In this document: positions 45,118-56,084 of the stretch, piece by piece | Layout of the letters: each line of letters opens with the position of its first letter | Numbering within the stretch: the stretch's first letter is position 1 | From: Usnea hakonensis | Lineage: Eukaryota; Ascomycota; Lecanoromycetes; Lecanorales; Parmeliaceae | Direction: 5' to 3' | Length of the DNA: 64,000 nucleotides | Assembly (NCBI GenBank): GCA_013423325.1 | Contig: BLJB01000038.1 | Location: 62,634 to 126,633, forward strand | Notes under the pieces: generated by a model | Told to the model about the DNA's origin: nothing | The model's database searches: none | The model's input: the letters and a program-made list of their open reading frames with translations, nothing else | Translations under genes and position numbers: made by a program

Positions 45118-47529
45118 ATGACGATCCCTGATGAGGTTGACATCATCGTTGCCGGAGGTAAGATCAGCGCCCTCAATGACAGAACACGAAAAGAACCTAA
45201 CGAGTTGTACAGGAGGCTCCTGCGGGTGCGTTGTCGCTGGTCGGCTGGCAGCCCTCGACAGGAACCTCAAAGTCTTGTTGATTGAGGGAGGAGAGAACAA
45301 TCTCAACAACCCATGGGTTCCCATGTATGCTTGATCCTGAAGTTGAAACGGAAAGCACAATTGATCAGCTTAGGCCTGGCATATACCCAAAGAACATGAA
45401 GCTTGACTCCAAGACAGCTTCTTTTTACCACTCACGACCTTCCAAGTGGCTGGGTGGACGCAAGGCTGTCGTTCCATGTGCCAACATTCTCGGTGGCGGG
45501 TCTAGTATCAACTTTGTAGGATGCTCAATGATTTGGCAGAATTGCCAATACTGATTCGGCCACAGATGATGTACACCCGAGCCAGTGCCTCAGACTATGA
45601 CGATTTCCAGGCCGAGGGGTGGAAGACCAAAGAACTCATTCCACTCATGAAAAAGCATGAGACCTACCAACGTGCCTGCAACAATCGTGACATACATGGC
45701 TTCGAAGGTCCTATTAAAGTCTCCTTTGGCAACTACACCTATCCAATTTCGTGGGACTTTCTTCGTGCCACTGAATCCCAGGGCATTCCCACCACGGACG
45801 ATCTGCAAGATCTGACTACCGGTCACGGTGCCGAGCATTGGCTCAAGTGGATCAATAGGGACACTGGCCGTCGTTCGGATTCGGCTCATGGATATATCCA
45901 CTCAAACATGAGGTGTGACCAACGCTTACTTATACCAAGCATCTCGCTAATTGAGATGAACAGGAACCATGACAATCTCTACCTGATGTGCAACACCAAG
46001 ATCGACAGGGTCATTATCGAGAATGGCCGTGCCACAGCAATCCGCACGGTGCCCATGAAGCCGCTCGATCAAAGACAGCTCCGAGAAAAAGTCATCAGAG
46101 CTCGTAAGCAGATCGTTATTTCCTGTGGCACTCTTAGCACCCCCCTCGTGCTCCAGCGATCTGGCATCGGAGACCCCCAGAAACTCCACAAAGCAGGCGT
46201 GAAGTGCCAGATTGACTTGCCCGGCGTTGGTCTCAACTTCCAAGACCACTACCTTACTTTCTCGGCCTACCGTGCCAAGCCTGACACTGAGAGCTTCGAT
46301 GACTTTATCCGGGGTGACCCAGCGACTCAAAAGAAGGTGTACGACCAATGGCAGATCAACGGCACGGGTCCACTTGCCACCAATGGGATTGAAGCGGGTG
46401 TCAAGGTCAGACCTACCGAAGAAGAGCTTTCCCAAGACTACATGAAGGAATTTCGTCCCGGCTGGGACAGCTACTTCAAGCAAAAGCCCGACAAGCCTGT
46501 GATGCACTACTCGGTCATCTCTGGGTCAGTCTGGCTTCATCTGAGTCAAACAACCAAACATCCTTGTGCTAATGCGCGGCAGTTTCTTCGGAGATCACAT
46601 GCTCATGCCCCAGGGCAAGTTCTTCACCATGTTCCACTTCTTGGAATACCCATTCTCACGCGGCAGTACGCACATCGTCTCGCCAAACCCATACGAAGCT
46701 CCCGACTTTGACGCCGGCTTCATGAACGACGAACGTGACATGGCACCCATGGTATGGGGCTACATCAAGTCTCGAGAGACGGCTCGTCGTATGGATGCGT
46801 ATGCTGGAGAAGTCACTGACAAGCATCCGTAAGTCATCACTCGACTTTCTCCTTTTCCCTCGTGTACTCGATCAGATTTGACTCTTACCGCAGGTTCTTT
46901 GGCTACGATTCCCCAGCTCGCTCCGAAGACTTGAACCTTCAAGACACCAAGGCTTACGGCGGCCCCAACCACCTCTCAGCAGGCATCCAGCACGGTAGCT
47001 GGTCCATCCATACCAAGCCTGGCAAGCCGCCCAAAGACAGCTTCGTCACGAGCAGCCAGACGGCCAACGTCAGAGAAGACCTCAAGTACACCAAGGAGGA
47101 TATTGCGGCGGTTGAAGAGTGGGTCAAGCGCCACGTGGAGACCACTTGGCACAGTAAGCCTCCAAAGTTCTCCATACTATCAGACCTACCTCCATTCACC
47201 AATACTTCATGCTAGCACGTAAGCTGATACTCAGGTCATCAGGTCTTGGCACATGTTCCATGGCCCCTCGCGAAGGAAACTCTATTGTCAAACATGGCGT
47301 CCTAGACGAGCGCCTCAACGTGCATGGCGTCAAAGGTCTCAAGTGTGCCGACTTATCCATTTGCCCTGACAACGTCGGCTGCAATACTTACAGCACGGCG
47401 CTTCTGATTGGGGAGAAGGCTGCTATGCTTATCGCGGAGGATCTTGGATACAGTGGTGACGCACTGAAGATGGAAGTACCGGTGTGGCACCAGGGGACGT
47501 ATGAGACTACGGGTAGAGCGAGGCTTTGA
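45118..47529 (+). CDS. AOX1-like: Alcohol (methanol) oxidase, GMC oxidoreductase, 664 aa, 8 exons
   Basis: FAD enzyme that oxidises short primary alcohols to aldehydes with release of hydrogen peroxide, normally in peroxisomes. Exons: 45118-45157, 45213-45324, 45374-45515, 45566-45912, 45964-46524, 46583-46828, 46894-47153 and 47243-47529. The total is 1995 nt, an intact frame. It opens MTIPDEVDIIV with the split dinucleotide motif AGGGSCGC, then IEGGENN, GGGSSIN, the GMC signatures and SGIGDP. Catalytic-site segments are TWHSLGTCSM (His) and DNVGCNTYSTALL (Asn). The length matches the family (about 660). The C-terminus ARL is a peroxisomal PTS1-type signal. Intron 4 (45913-45963, 51 bp) is in frame and would otherwise read as coding. 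No truncation or missing active-site residue is seen. Confidence 0.95.
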
Positions 47530-48043
47530 TTTCGGATGACAGCTCGGGACGAAACGAAGCTTTGCTTTAAGTGGTTGGCGATGATTTGAAGTCGAAAAAT
47601 TGGATTCATTTTTGGGCCTCAAACTCCATGCAGCAAGGATCTTGTCGACTTTGGCTTGTCACTAGGCGCCCCTGATGAGATGTTGCTATTTCGTTTCTAT
47701 CATAAGGTAATGTACGGTACCTTACTTTGCGAGATGAAGCTTTTGCCAAGAGACGCTAGTGTAAAGTAGTCGTAGTGGTAATATACTACCGGTGACGGCC
47801 TATCACCTTCCTCTTTTAGGCTTCTACCTGAAGCTGAAGATATCTAGCTTACCCTACTATGGTTTTACAAGCGATCGGAGAAAGGCGCTATCGGTTTCGT
47901 ATTGACCATAGTCTTTTGGACCTCAATGGCAAACCAGGCTGACAGCCCACCACTTGCAAACACCGTTGAGATAGCTGCGTTCATACCTGGACAATTATCC
48001 AGTCCTCGACTACTTCCTTACTGACTGGTGAGCTCATGTGAAA
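47530..48043. other. Intergenic region
   Basis: 514 bp between two plus-strand genes. It contains the alcohol oxidase 3' UTR and the promoter of the hydrolase. Nothing else is seen. Confidence 0.5.
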
Positions 48044-49804
48044 ATGCTGCTCGCCCAAGCTGGCCTTTTCCTCAGCTTCTCCGCCTCCTCAGCTTTCGTC
48101 AGAACTTACCAGATCCCATTGACTTCTTCAGACGCTTCCCCTCTCACCCCAGACTTCGATAAGCTCGTCGCAGATACCCTGGACCACTGGCATGTTCCAG
48201 GCATCTCAATCGCAGTAATAGATGGTGACAAGACATTCAGCAAAGTATATCCATCGGCAACTTAGGCAAGAGGTCAGCTGAATTTTACAGGGATATGGCA
48301 TCGCGGTTTTCCCTGACGAAAAGGTCACACCTTCCACCCTCTTCTATACTGGCTCTACTACCAAGTCTTTCACCGCCGCTGCCGTCGCTCTCCTCATCGA
48401 TGATACCGCCAATTCCAGTGAACCTCTGACTTGGCAGACTCCTCTCTCCTCTCTCATTCGCGAAGATTTTGTTTTGCCCGACGAGTGGGCCACCTCACAC
48501 GTCACCCTCGAAGATGCTCTATCACACCGGACCGGTATGCCTCGGCATGATTGGAGCTACAGAGATCCCAATACTACAATTCAGGCTGCGGTGCGGAAGT
48601 TTCGTCATCTGCAAATGACAGCGGAGCCACGGACAAAGTGGCAATACTGCAACATGATGTACATCAGTGTTTCCCTCTTTATCGAGACTTGGACGGGCAG
48701 ATGGCTTGGAGAGGTCTTGAGGGAACGTATTTGGAAACCTCTTGGCATGAAAAATACATTCTTCTCGCTATACGACGCTGAAGCGGCTGCCTCAGCTGGG
48801 ACGCTCTCCCTAGCTCAAGGATACCTATGGCACAACCGAACACAAGAGTATAGCAGTCTAGCCCAATTGGATGCAGATGTTGTCTCTGGAGCTGGCAACA
48901 CAATCTCCAACGTCTTAGATTACACCAAGTGGCTACGGTGTATGATGGCTATGGCTCCTCCCCTCTCTCCTACAGCCCATAAAAACCTGCATTTTCCTCG
49001 GATCAATTTTCGTTCCATCGAACATTCGGGATTCAGAGGGATAGACGGATACTCGTTAGGCTGGATGATTAGCAACTATCGTGGAGAGCCTATGATATGG
49101 CACCCCGGTGGCCTAGCGGGTTTTGGAGCCATGATGGCCTACCTACCCGAAAGACAGTGGGGTTTTACCATCATGGCCAACAGTGGGACCGGTGGGCGCA
49201 CAGCTTGGGAGATTTTGTCTTTCAGATTGCTTGATGATCTGATTGGGATACCAGAAAGTGAGCGGCTCCCTTGGGGTGCTGTCGTTGAGCACGACCTACA
49301 AAAAGCGAGGGAGGTTCTCAAGAATCCCATCAAAAGCCTATATCCCGATGCCCCCCCGGGCGACAATGCCATTCCTCTTGCTTTGCCTTTGGCTCATTAT
49401 ACTGGGGTACGATCCTTTATTCGTGCCAAAAGTACACTATGGTGAGCCTAATCTGTCATTAGACATATACGCACCCCGCCTATCTCAATTTCACACTCGT
49501 TCTCAAACCGAAGCCTGATTCGAGCCTGGACACTGGAAGCACGAACGCAAAGAACATGCTCCACATCAGCACTACTGATTGGAACTGGCCCACCTCGATC
49601 GATTTCATGCACGTCAGCGGCGAATATTTCGTTATTTACGTCCTGGCTTACGAAGGTGGAAGACAGCCGGACTACGATCCTATGCGTGAGCTTGTCCAAA
49701 AGGCCGAGTTTCGGCTTGGTGAGGATGGCAAGGTGAACGAGTTGGGTTTACAGTTAGACGATGAAATGGGTGATGATAAGATATGGTTTACCAGGGTCGA
49801 GTGA
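48044..49804 (+). CDS. Beta-lactamase/serine hydrolase-fold protein, probably secreted, 552 aa, 3 exons
   Basis: Exons 48044-48244, 48291-49406 and 49463-49804, 1659 nt in frame. The start ATG opens a hydrophobic signal-like segment, LLAQAGLFLSFSASSA. The class C beta-lactamase / penicillin-binding fold is indicated by the catalytic S-x-x-K in GSTTKSF (residues about 90), Y-x-N in WQYCNMM (about 195) and the HPGG box near 350 in place of K-T-G. A C-terminal beta-rich domain follows (YTGTYTHPAY on). Fungal members are esterases, transacylases or peptidases rather than antibiotic-resistance enzymes. No secondary-metabolite backbone gene is nearby to suggest a LovD-like role. The substrate is unknown. 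Confidence 0.9.
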
Positions 49805-52123
49805 TTGGATGGAGGGGGTCAAAAAATTTACAAGTGGGTAAGCCTTCCCTCTCGCCAAATATCTTGACCGAATGACTACAGTACAGTATCTCACGAATTG
49901 GAAATGAGGAAACTTTGAGCGTCCCTAGTCTGTCGCCGCCCGTGTCGTCGACATTCGTGCTTGCATTATCATATATTTCCATACAGAAATGATAATAGCT
50001 ACATGTACGAATCCGTACATAGAATCTACGCGTACATAAATCTATCTATGTATTCTCACCGCTAATCAGAGGATGTGATGGTAATCTCGTGTTAGTAACA
50101 CAGATGACACGCAAAGCACCAGGGAGAGCCATCCTCAATCCCAAGATTCCACCCACAAAAGCCACCCCATACATACCACAAAGCTTACCTCACGCAATCA
50201 CGAATACCATTGCCCAACCCCCAGCAATGAAATCCCCACCTACTCAAAATCCCAGCGACAATTCGAAAGCGCATCTTCCATACCTCACGACACTCGCACC
50301 CCGCCTATAGATCTTCCTAAATCCTCCCACCTTCCTCAATCGCCCTCCTCAGTCTTTGACCGAAGCTAACCCTTAATGCAAACCGCTCGATATATCAATC
50401 CCCCCCCCCACCTCTTTCACACAACCCGCTCTCCTTTCTCTGGCACTGCGAATATGGATAGTAGCCTCTAGCTGCATTCGGACTGGAGAGGGAGGGTATT
50501 CGATATGCGCTGGTGGTAGCGTCGAGGTGCGAAATCTAGAGGGTTTTTGGTACTTTGCAGCGGCAGCGTATCATTAGCTGTGATCACGGAGGCGCCTGCG
50601 GGAGAAAGGGGGGGAGCGGTGTCTGTGGGGGCATGAAGGCCATGGGGGGGTTGCAAGCAAGCGAGAGTCGGTACTACTGCTAGAGAAGTAGAAGTAGGGT
50701 ACCGCTGGATTGGGAAACGCGGTTCGTTTGTGAGATGAAAATGAAATGAAGGACGCATGTGGAGGAGGATTGGTGATGATTTCCGACAATCACGATCCTT
50801 GGATGTAGGTAAGGTAGGCATGAGAGGAAGTGGCAGGATGTGGAGGAATGCATATTGCTGTGGAAGATGGTGTGTCTGAGCTGTGCGTTTTGGGGAGTCC
50901 TTGATAGATAGGTATTATTGTTTTGCTGACTTTGCTTGAAGAAGCGCAATCGTAGGCGGAAGTTTGTAGGTTTTAAAGTTTGTGAGGTTGAAACCTCAAA
51001 GGGGATTAGTGTCGGCTTTTTTTCGGCATGGGAATTAATGTGGGGAGTGGGGAGACTAGTAAGTCGTAACCGTTTATAAGTTGTAACCGTTCGCAAGTTA
51101 TAACCGTTTATAAATTGTAACCGTTTACAAGTCGTAAACCGTAACCGTGCAGGTTTTGATGATCGTGAGTTCAAAACCTCAAATGGGATTAGTGTCGGTT
51201 TTTCCTCGGCAAAGCAGCCCTTGTAAGTACGAAAACACTCTTCACAACCATCACTCCATTAATATCACCTCGGAGGAAAGCAGTCTATCGAATTCTGCAT
51301 CTAAATAAAATGTAAGCAAAAGTATGAAAGCGAAAATGGCAGCGTCAGTGAGGAGTAAAACGACTCTGGCTGGCTACCTTACTGAGGCCTATTTCTTAAG
51401 GTTGGATACGTTGATTTGGGGTCGATCATGTTGCACGATGACACTGCCCATGACAACTCGATGTTATCGTTCGTCTCACTGCTTTCAACTTACGGCTAGC
51501 TGTCATGCAAAGGTTTCGATAAGACTGTATCTTGCTATGCTCTTTCGTATTCCTCCGCTAGAACGTCTGTTCACAAATCTCAACATCCTTGGTTGGACTT
51601 CCCGAAGCTTCGAATTCTACCGGCGCCTTGAATACTTCCTATTCTGTATTCTCCATACTTGAGGTCATGTTCCGTCTCTCCGTCTGAAAGGTTTGACCTG
51701 TATAAGTCTACCTGCTCTTCCTCTTCGTTTTTCCGGCTCAATCGACTTTCCTTTGCCTTTGGTAATTAACGTTTGCTTCTTTTGATATAGCTCATCCAAT
51801 TCTAGGCTTTTCTTCGGGGCTCAATTCAGCTTCATTGCCTTTCACTCCCATTTTGATCGCCATTTTGTCGGCTTTAGTGAACAGATGACTAGTGCTACCA
51901 CGGAGGTGATCCCTGGAACCGATCAAACCTGTCAAAGCATCCAATGAAAGCTCACAAATAGATGAGATTCGTACCCTGCATATCAGCTTTTGCTTCCTTA
52001 CCTTTTACTTACCTTGCAACATCCAGTGACCGCTCATTGTCAGCTCAAGCTCGTTTCAACCCTTCACTTGCTCTCATTCACGGCTCTTCAGCTCCCACGT
52101 TGACGTAGTAAGCACATCACGCC
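49805..52123. other. 2.3 kb intergenic region
   Basis: No gene supported. Minus-strand frames at 50468-51174 run through the 17-bp tandem array and its flanking direct repeats (see 50968-51213). The plus-strand frame at 51324-51662 has no domain. The last part (about 51660-52123) is pyrimidine-rich, as expected of a promoter/5' UTR. Confidence 0.5.
50968..51213. repeat. 17-bp tandem array flanked by 60-bp direct repeats
   Basis: The array at about 51061-51146 has five units of 17 bp with consensus AAGTTGTAACCGTTTAT. Outside it, 50968-51028 and 51151-51213 are direct copies of about 60 bp sharing AGGTTTT, AAACCTCAAA, GGGATTAGTGTCGG and TCGGCA. No spacers of CRISPR type, no open frame. Confidence 0.75.
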
Positions 52124-53617
52124 ATGGATTCTTACCCGAGCATGATCGTCGATAATTCCAGGCAGCATTCCGCGTCTTCCCCAGGTAGCATCGTCGATCC
52201 CATTAGGCCCTTAAAAAGGAAGCGTGCTGTGAATGACTTTGGATCATCCGCGACTCAATACTCGACTATCGATGCTTCAAAGCGTCCCAAATGTAACGAA
52301 ACTCCAGGCCCTCCGTATTCGCTCGCAGATGCTTCACTGTGGTCAGCTTCCATGGCACCCTACGTCCCGAGTCAGGAGCTGCAGGTAGCAAAGGCCAATG
52401 GGAATCTTGCTGTTCTCCCTACCAATCAAGAGCCCAGTGGTTTCTACAAGAATTCTTTGCTCGACCTTCGGCACACGCGGCATGAGTCTCCTGCCAATCA
52501 TACTACTAATGAGGGCGCGGATAGATACAGACAGAAGAACACGCAAGGCCTCCGAACAAACTCTATGACTATTGGGGAACGGAAGCGCTTCTTCCTTTAC
52601 ACCCCGACTGAAGCCATTCAAGCAGCGTCCAAAAAGCTTTTCTCCAATGTTTACCAGGTTCTGGATATGTCCGGATCGAATGAAGAATGCCGATTCCACC
52701 CAACGCCGCCATACTCCAACGGAAGGCCTGTGGGAAGAATAATATTCACATTTGATTGGAAGGTTGAGTATTGTCCTCACCAGCTCTACGTCGAATGGGG
52801 CATTATAGCTCTGCTTGTCCGAGAAGAGCTGACAGCTGCTCAAATGGACGGGTTCGTCAACAAGTCCAGGCGTCTTAGCCACCTGTGCGGAAATTGGTCT
52901 TGCTGTAATTGGAGGCACTTTACGGTAGAAAGCCGACATAGCATCCAAAGTCGCAACAGATGCTTCAAATCCCCTGCGAAGTGTACGCACAACCCTCCAT
53001 GCCTGAAAGAGAAGAAGCGGCAACTGCTGGTCACGGATTTTATACGCGACAAAATCAGCAAGGCTATTACCTCACTCGGTGGCATCCTCTCATACGAAGC
53101 TTTCCATACACTTCCGGAGTACGATATTCGGCTAGTGGAGTGGTTTTGGGCCAATAGCAAACGAAGTTCTTGCGCATTTTGCGGACGCTCTGATGATAAA
53201 GCCCACATCTGCTCGTATCTGAGTTCTCCCGTCAACTGCAAAGTCATGCTGAGAGCACTGGAGCTGTGCATAAAGCCCAGCCTGGAGTTGATAGAAGCCA
53301 CTGAATACCTGGTCAACATCACCGAAGACTTGGAGAGGGGCCGTGCAGTCAAAAGTAATACATTGACGGAATGTGTCGTTGGTCCAAGAGAATCAGGGCC
53401 ATCGCAGAGTATTGAGCCGGTCATAAATGAGACTAGCCAACGAGAGCAGGAATGCAGGGATCTAGGTCTGACATATCTGAGATTCAAGAACGTCCACAAA
53501 AAGCGGAAGAAGATGCGTCTTGAGCTGCGTTCTGGTCTTCGGCAACCAGAAAACGCTCTCGAAGATGCTGCAATGCACAGCAAATTGGCGAGAAATTCGC
53601 ATAGACTGACCCGATAG
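52124..53617 (+). CDS. His-Me finger (I-PpoI-like, His-Cys box) zinc-domain protein, 497 aa, single exon
   Basis: Residues 1-150 are low-complexity with a nuclear-signal-like KRKR at 31-34. Residues about 250-296 form a His-Cys box like that of His-Me-finger homing endonucleases: LSHLCGNWSC, RHF, RNRC, KCTHNPPCL. Candidate zinc ligands are C255/C260 or C261, H265, C280, C287, H289 and C293. H253 sits where the general-base histidine of I-PpoI lies. The position of its metal-binding Asn appears to be Ile274. A second Cys/His cluster, CAFCGRSDDKAHIC, follows near 350-366. The C-terminus is basic (KKRKKMRLELR). It is probably a domesticated DNA-binding protein rather than a mobile nuclease. The ATG at 52124 is the first in frame. 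Confidence 0.7.
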   Translation: MDSYPSMIVDNSRQHSASSPGSIVDPIRPLKRKRAVNDFGSSATQYSTIDASKRPKCNETPGPPYSLADASLWSASMAPYVPSQELQVAKANGNLAVLPTNQEPSGFYKNSLLDLRHTRHESPANHTTNEGADRYRQKNTQGLRTNSMTIGERKRFFLYTPTEAIQAASKKLFSNVYQVLDMSGSNEECRFHPTPPYSNGRPVGRIIFTFDWKVEYCPHQLYVEWGIIALLVREELTAAQMDGFVNKSRRLSHLCGNWSCCNWRHFTVESRHSIQSRNRCFKSPAKCTHNPPCLKEKKRQLLVTDFIRDKISKAITSLGGILSYEAFHTLPEYDIRLVEWFWANSKRSSCAFCGRSDDKAHICSYLSSPVNCKVMLRALELCIKPSLELIEATEYLVNITEDLERGRAVKSNTLTECVVGPRESGPSQSIEPVINETSQREQECRDLGLTYLRFKNVHKKRKKMRLELRSGLRQPENALEDAAMHSKLARNSHRLTR

Positions 53618-55082
53618 GCCGTTCTCACTGCGCGGCAAGAGTGGGTTGGAAAGTGCAGCGCAATTCTTAAGCTATTATCTGCGCTGTGGGCTTTGTACCT
53701 GAGATCCCTTCTGTCCGCGCCTCATATCGACCTCGAAAGGTGAGCTGGTATGGGTACGGAATAATCAACCGACTTCACGCAAAAGCACTTGCAATATTCT
53801 TGGCGGCTGAACGGTGTGTTTGGCGGCCTTGGAGATAGCTGGTCTTTAGTGAAGAGGACAAATTGATGATCTGTATATATTTCCGTAGGATAGGGAATGC
53901 TTCAATCTTTATGCTAGTCTCACAAGCGCACATTAAATTACATCAGGAGACATCCATCTGCACCTTTCCCACATGCCTACAATCGCCCAACGTTTGTTTT
54001 GTGAACACATTCTCGCACCTTTGTACGCATTGCTCGGACTGTACGAATAAAATCAACGTCGTATATATGAGGATCAAGTCCACCATTTGTAAAGTTGTAA
54101 TATGTACTGGGGCGTGGGACTTCCCAGTGGTGAAAAGGTTGTAAATCCCTAGGGACGAATTTGTGGCCTTCTAAATGTACTCCCAAATCCACTGATTTCT
54201 TCTTTTTAGCGGTTAGAATCCATATATAAGGTATTGTTTAAAGGCGTATTATTTACTCTACAATTCTACGTCTTTATATTGTTATCATATTATATATGGA
54301 AGAAAAGGAATTAAAGTGAAAAAGATATAGAGAAACGAAGTTCTTAAGACTTTCCTATTCGGGTATAAAGCTAGTGTATTTTAGCGCTGGAACGGTCGAC
54401 TACGACTATTCTATATGATTGGCTAGCATATAGCGCTAAGGCCTTTTCGGGCCTTAGCGTCCCGCACTTTTCTCCAGAAAGCTTTCCAATAGGTAGGTAG
54501 GTACCTTACCTAAGGTACTTTACCTTACCTTATTTCAAACGTGCAATCAGCGCTAGCCCATATGTAGACCAGCGTTGTGTAATACCATCCGCAATCCCGT
54601 GGAAGTGACTCAATCAAATGTCCGCTTTCCCATATCACAAACAACATCATTTTGAAGAATTGCACTTGCAGATTAGGTACTTACGCTTCTCTTGCCGAGA
54701 GCCTTCCCTACCATCGGTCGTATCAAGGCTTACAGCCTCTGGTCACTGTCTGTGGTTGGTTTTATTCGGCTTCAGCAGCTTGAAGTCACCTATCAAAAAA
54801 CGCCCTACACTCCCCCCAATTTCTGGGTTCCCCTCCAATCTATTCTCCGCTGGGCATCCCGCCTTGTTTGATCTCTATCTCCAATCTTCAACAAGAAGCC
54901 TCGTACCAAGAAATTTCGTATGCCAGCTAGCCTAGTATCCGGGAACAAATTCCTTCCTTAAGAACCCACGATAGACGATTCCAGACATCTCACGCCAATC
55001 ACCTCCAGCTCAGAGTCTGTGATTCTGACGGCCTCAATCGAGAGAGTCTTTACACTTGCGCCGCCCGGAACCCCAAAGAATA
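53618..55082. other. Intergenic, AT-rich with short palindromes
   Basis: About 54190-54420 is AT-rich and featureless. A perfect 10-bp hairpin lies at 54434-54459, and a run of CCTTACCT/AGGTA motifs at about 54490-54535. No gene is supported. Confidence 0.5.
54434..54459. repeat. Perfect inverted repeat (10-bp stem, 6-base loop)
   Basis: CGCTAAGGCC at 54434-54443 pairs with GGCCTTAGCG at 54450-54459 around TTTTCG. It stands alone in AT-rich DNA with no gene end directly adjacent, so a terminator role is not indicated. Confidence 0.7.
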
Positions 55083-56084
55083 ATGTCATCAGCATGCTCT
55101 CAAGCCGTTGAGCTACCCGAGATCGTGGCGGCCATTATGGAACATTTACCTGATAACAGGACTCTCGTCGCGGCTTTACAGGTCAGCAAGCTCTGGGCAG
55201 AAGAAGCTACAACAGTATTATGGCAGGACTACCCTCCGATCTCCGCACTCATTCAAATCGAGGACGCCGAGAGGCTCCAATATTACGCTAACAAAGTATC
55301 ATACTGGAACATCGCGCCCGATGAAGATGGACCTGAACTATACCGCAAGCTTCAGTTGCTAAGGTTCCCGCGTCTACGCCAGTTAAGCGTACAGTCGTCG
55401 TACTACCCCACTAGCAAAGCTTGCGGCCAACTCAGCCGCCATCTCCCAAAGTTAGAGGAGTTAACTCTTTATTTAATGGAGTCTGCAGGGGAGACTATCT
55501 TCGATGTTTGCTCCCTTCCCAGTCTTCTGAATCTCGAGCTTGACTATTGTCGATGCCCATACTTTAACACCAGTATTCACTTTCCCGCAGATGGTTTTCT
55601 CGCTCTTGCCAAGAGATGTTCGCACTTGCAACAACTCGCGGTGTATCGATATGCAAAGAGTTTCGAGAATGATGGAATCGGTGATATCAATGATGACACG
55701 TTACAAGAATTCGTATCTCTGCTTCCCCAATTGACTCACTTGCGACTCATAATTAACACCAATATTACACACCGAGCATTGAGGATTCTTGGAGAAGGTT
55801 GCACCATGTTGCAAGATTGCTGGCTTATCGGCAAGTCGTTGCAGCTGGGGCCACTTGGAAGCAGCGGACCGGTACTTTTCCCTAAGCTCAAGCATCTACA
55901 GCTTCGGGGAACTCGGGAAGATCTTCCTGCAACTACGGTAGCAGAAATTCTCCACCACCACGCACCACGTGTGAAGAATGTATGGATTGAAAATCCAAGA
56001 TCTACTTACGCGGAAATCCATGAAAGGATGCAAGAATTAGCCCGCCGGGACGAAGCCCAGTCTCTTGTTAATAACGAACATTAG
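55083..56084 (+). CDS. F-box/LRR protein of a different subfamily, 333 aa, single exon
   Basis: The F-box is at residues about 8-45: VELPEIVAAIMEHLPDN followed by LQVSKLWAEEATTVLW. A set of leucine-rich repeats follows (LRFPRLRQLSVQS, LPKLEELTL, LPSLLNLEL, LPQLTHLRL, FPKLKHLQLRG). Putative SCF substrate receptor. It lacks the two family landmarks of the four paralogues at 10-36 kb, so it belongs to the general fungal F-box/LRR group. The start at 55083 is chosen over 55056 because the F-box then lies near the N-terminus; both are possible. Intact, no intron. Confidence 0.82.
   Translation: MSSACSQAVELPEIVAAIMEHLPDNRTLVAALQVSKLWAEEATTVLWQDYPPISALIQIEDAERLQYYANKVSYWNIAPDEDGPELYRKLQLLRFPRLRQLSVQSSYYPTSKACGQLSRHLPKLEELTLYLMESAGETIFDVCSLPSLLNLELDYCRCPYFNTSIHFPADGFLALAKRCSHLQQLAVYRYAKSFENDGIGDINDDTLQEFVSLLPQLTHLRLIINTNITHRALRILGEGCTMLQDCWLIGKSLQLGPLGSSGPVLFPKLKHLQLRGTREDLPATTVAEILHHHAPRVKNVWIENPRSTYAEIHERMQELARRDEAQSLVNNEH

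Noticed and set aside
45590..46507. Long minus-strand frames opposite the alcohol oxidase
   Set aside because: Antisense shadows of a well-conserved gene.
51061..51146. Short regular repeats that might suggest a CRISPR array
   Set aside because: Units are contiguous 17-mers without unique spacers, and the genome is fungal.
52343..53628. Minus-strand frames of 226 and 262 codons
   Set aside because: Shadows of the 497-residue plus-strand gene, which carries the recognisable zinc box.
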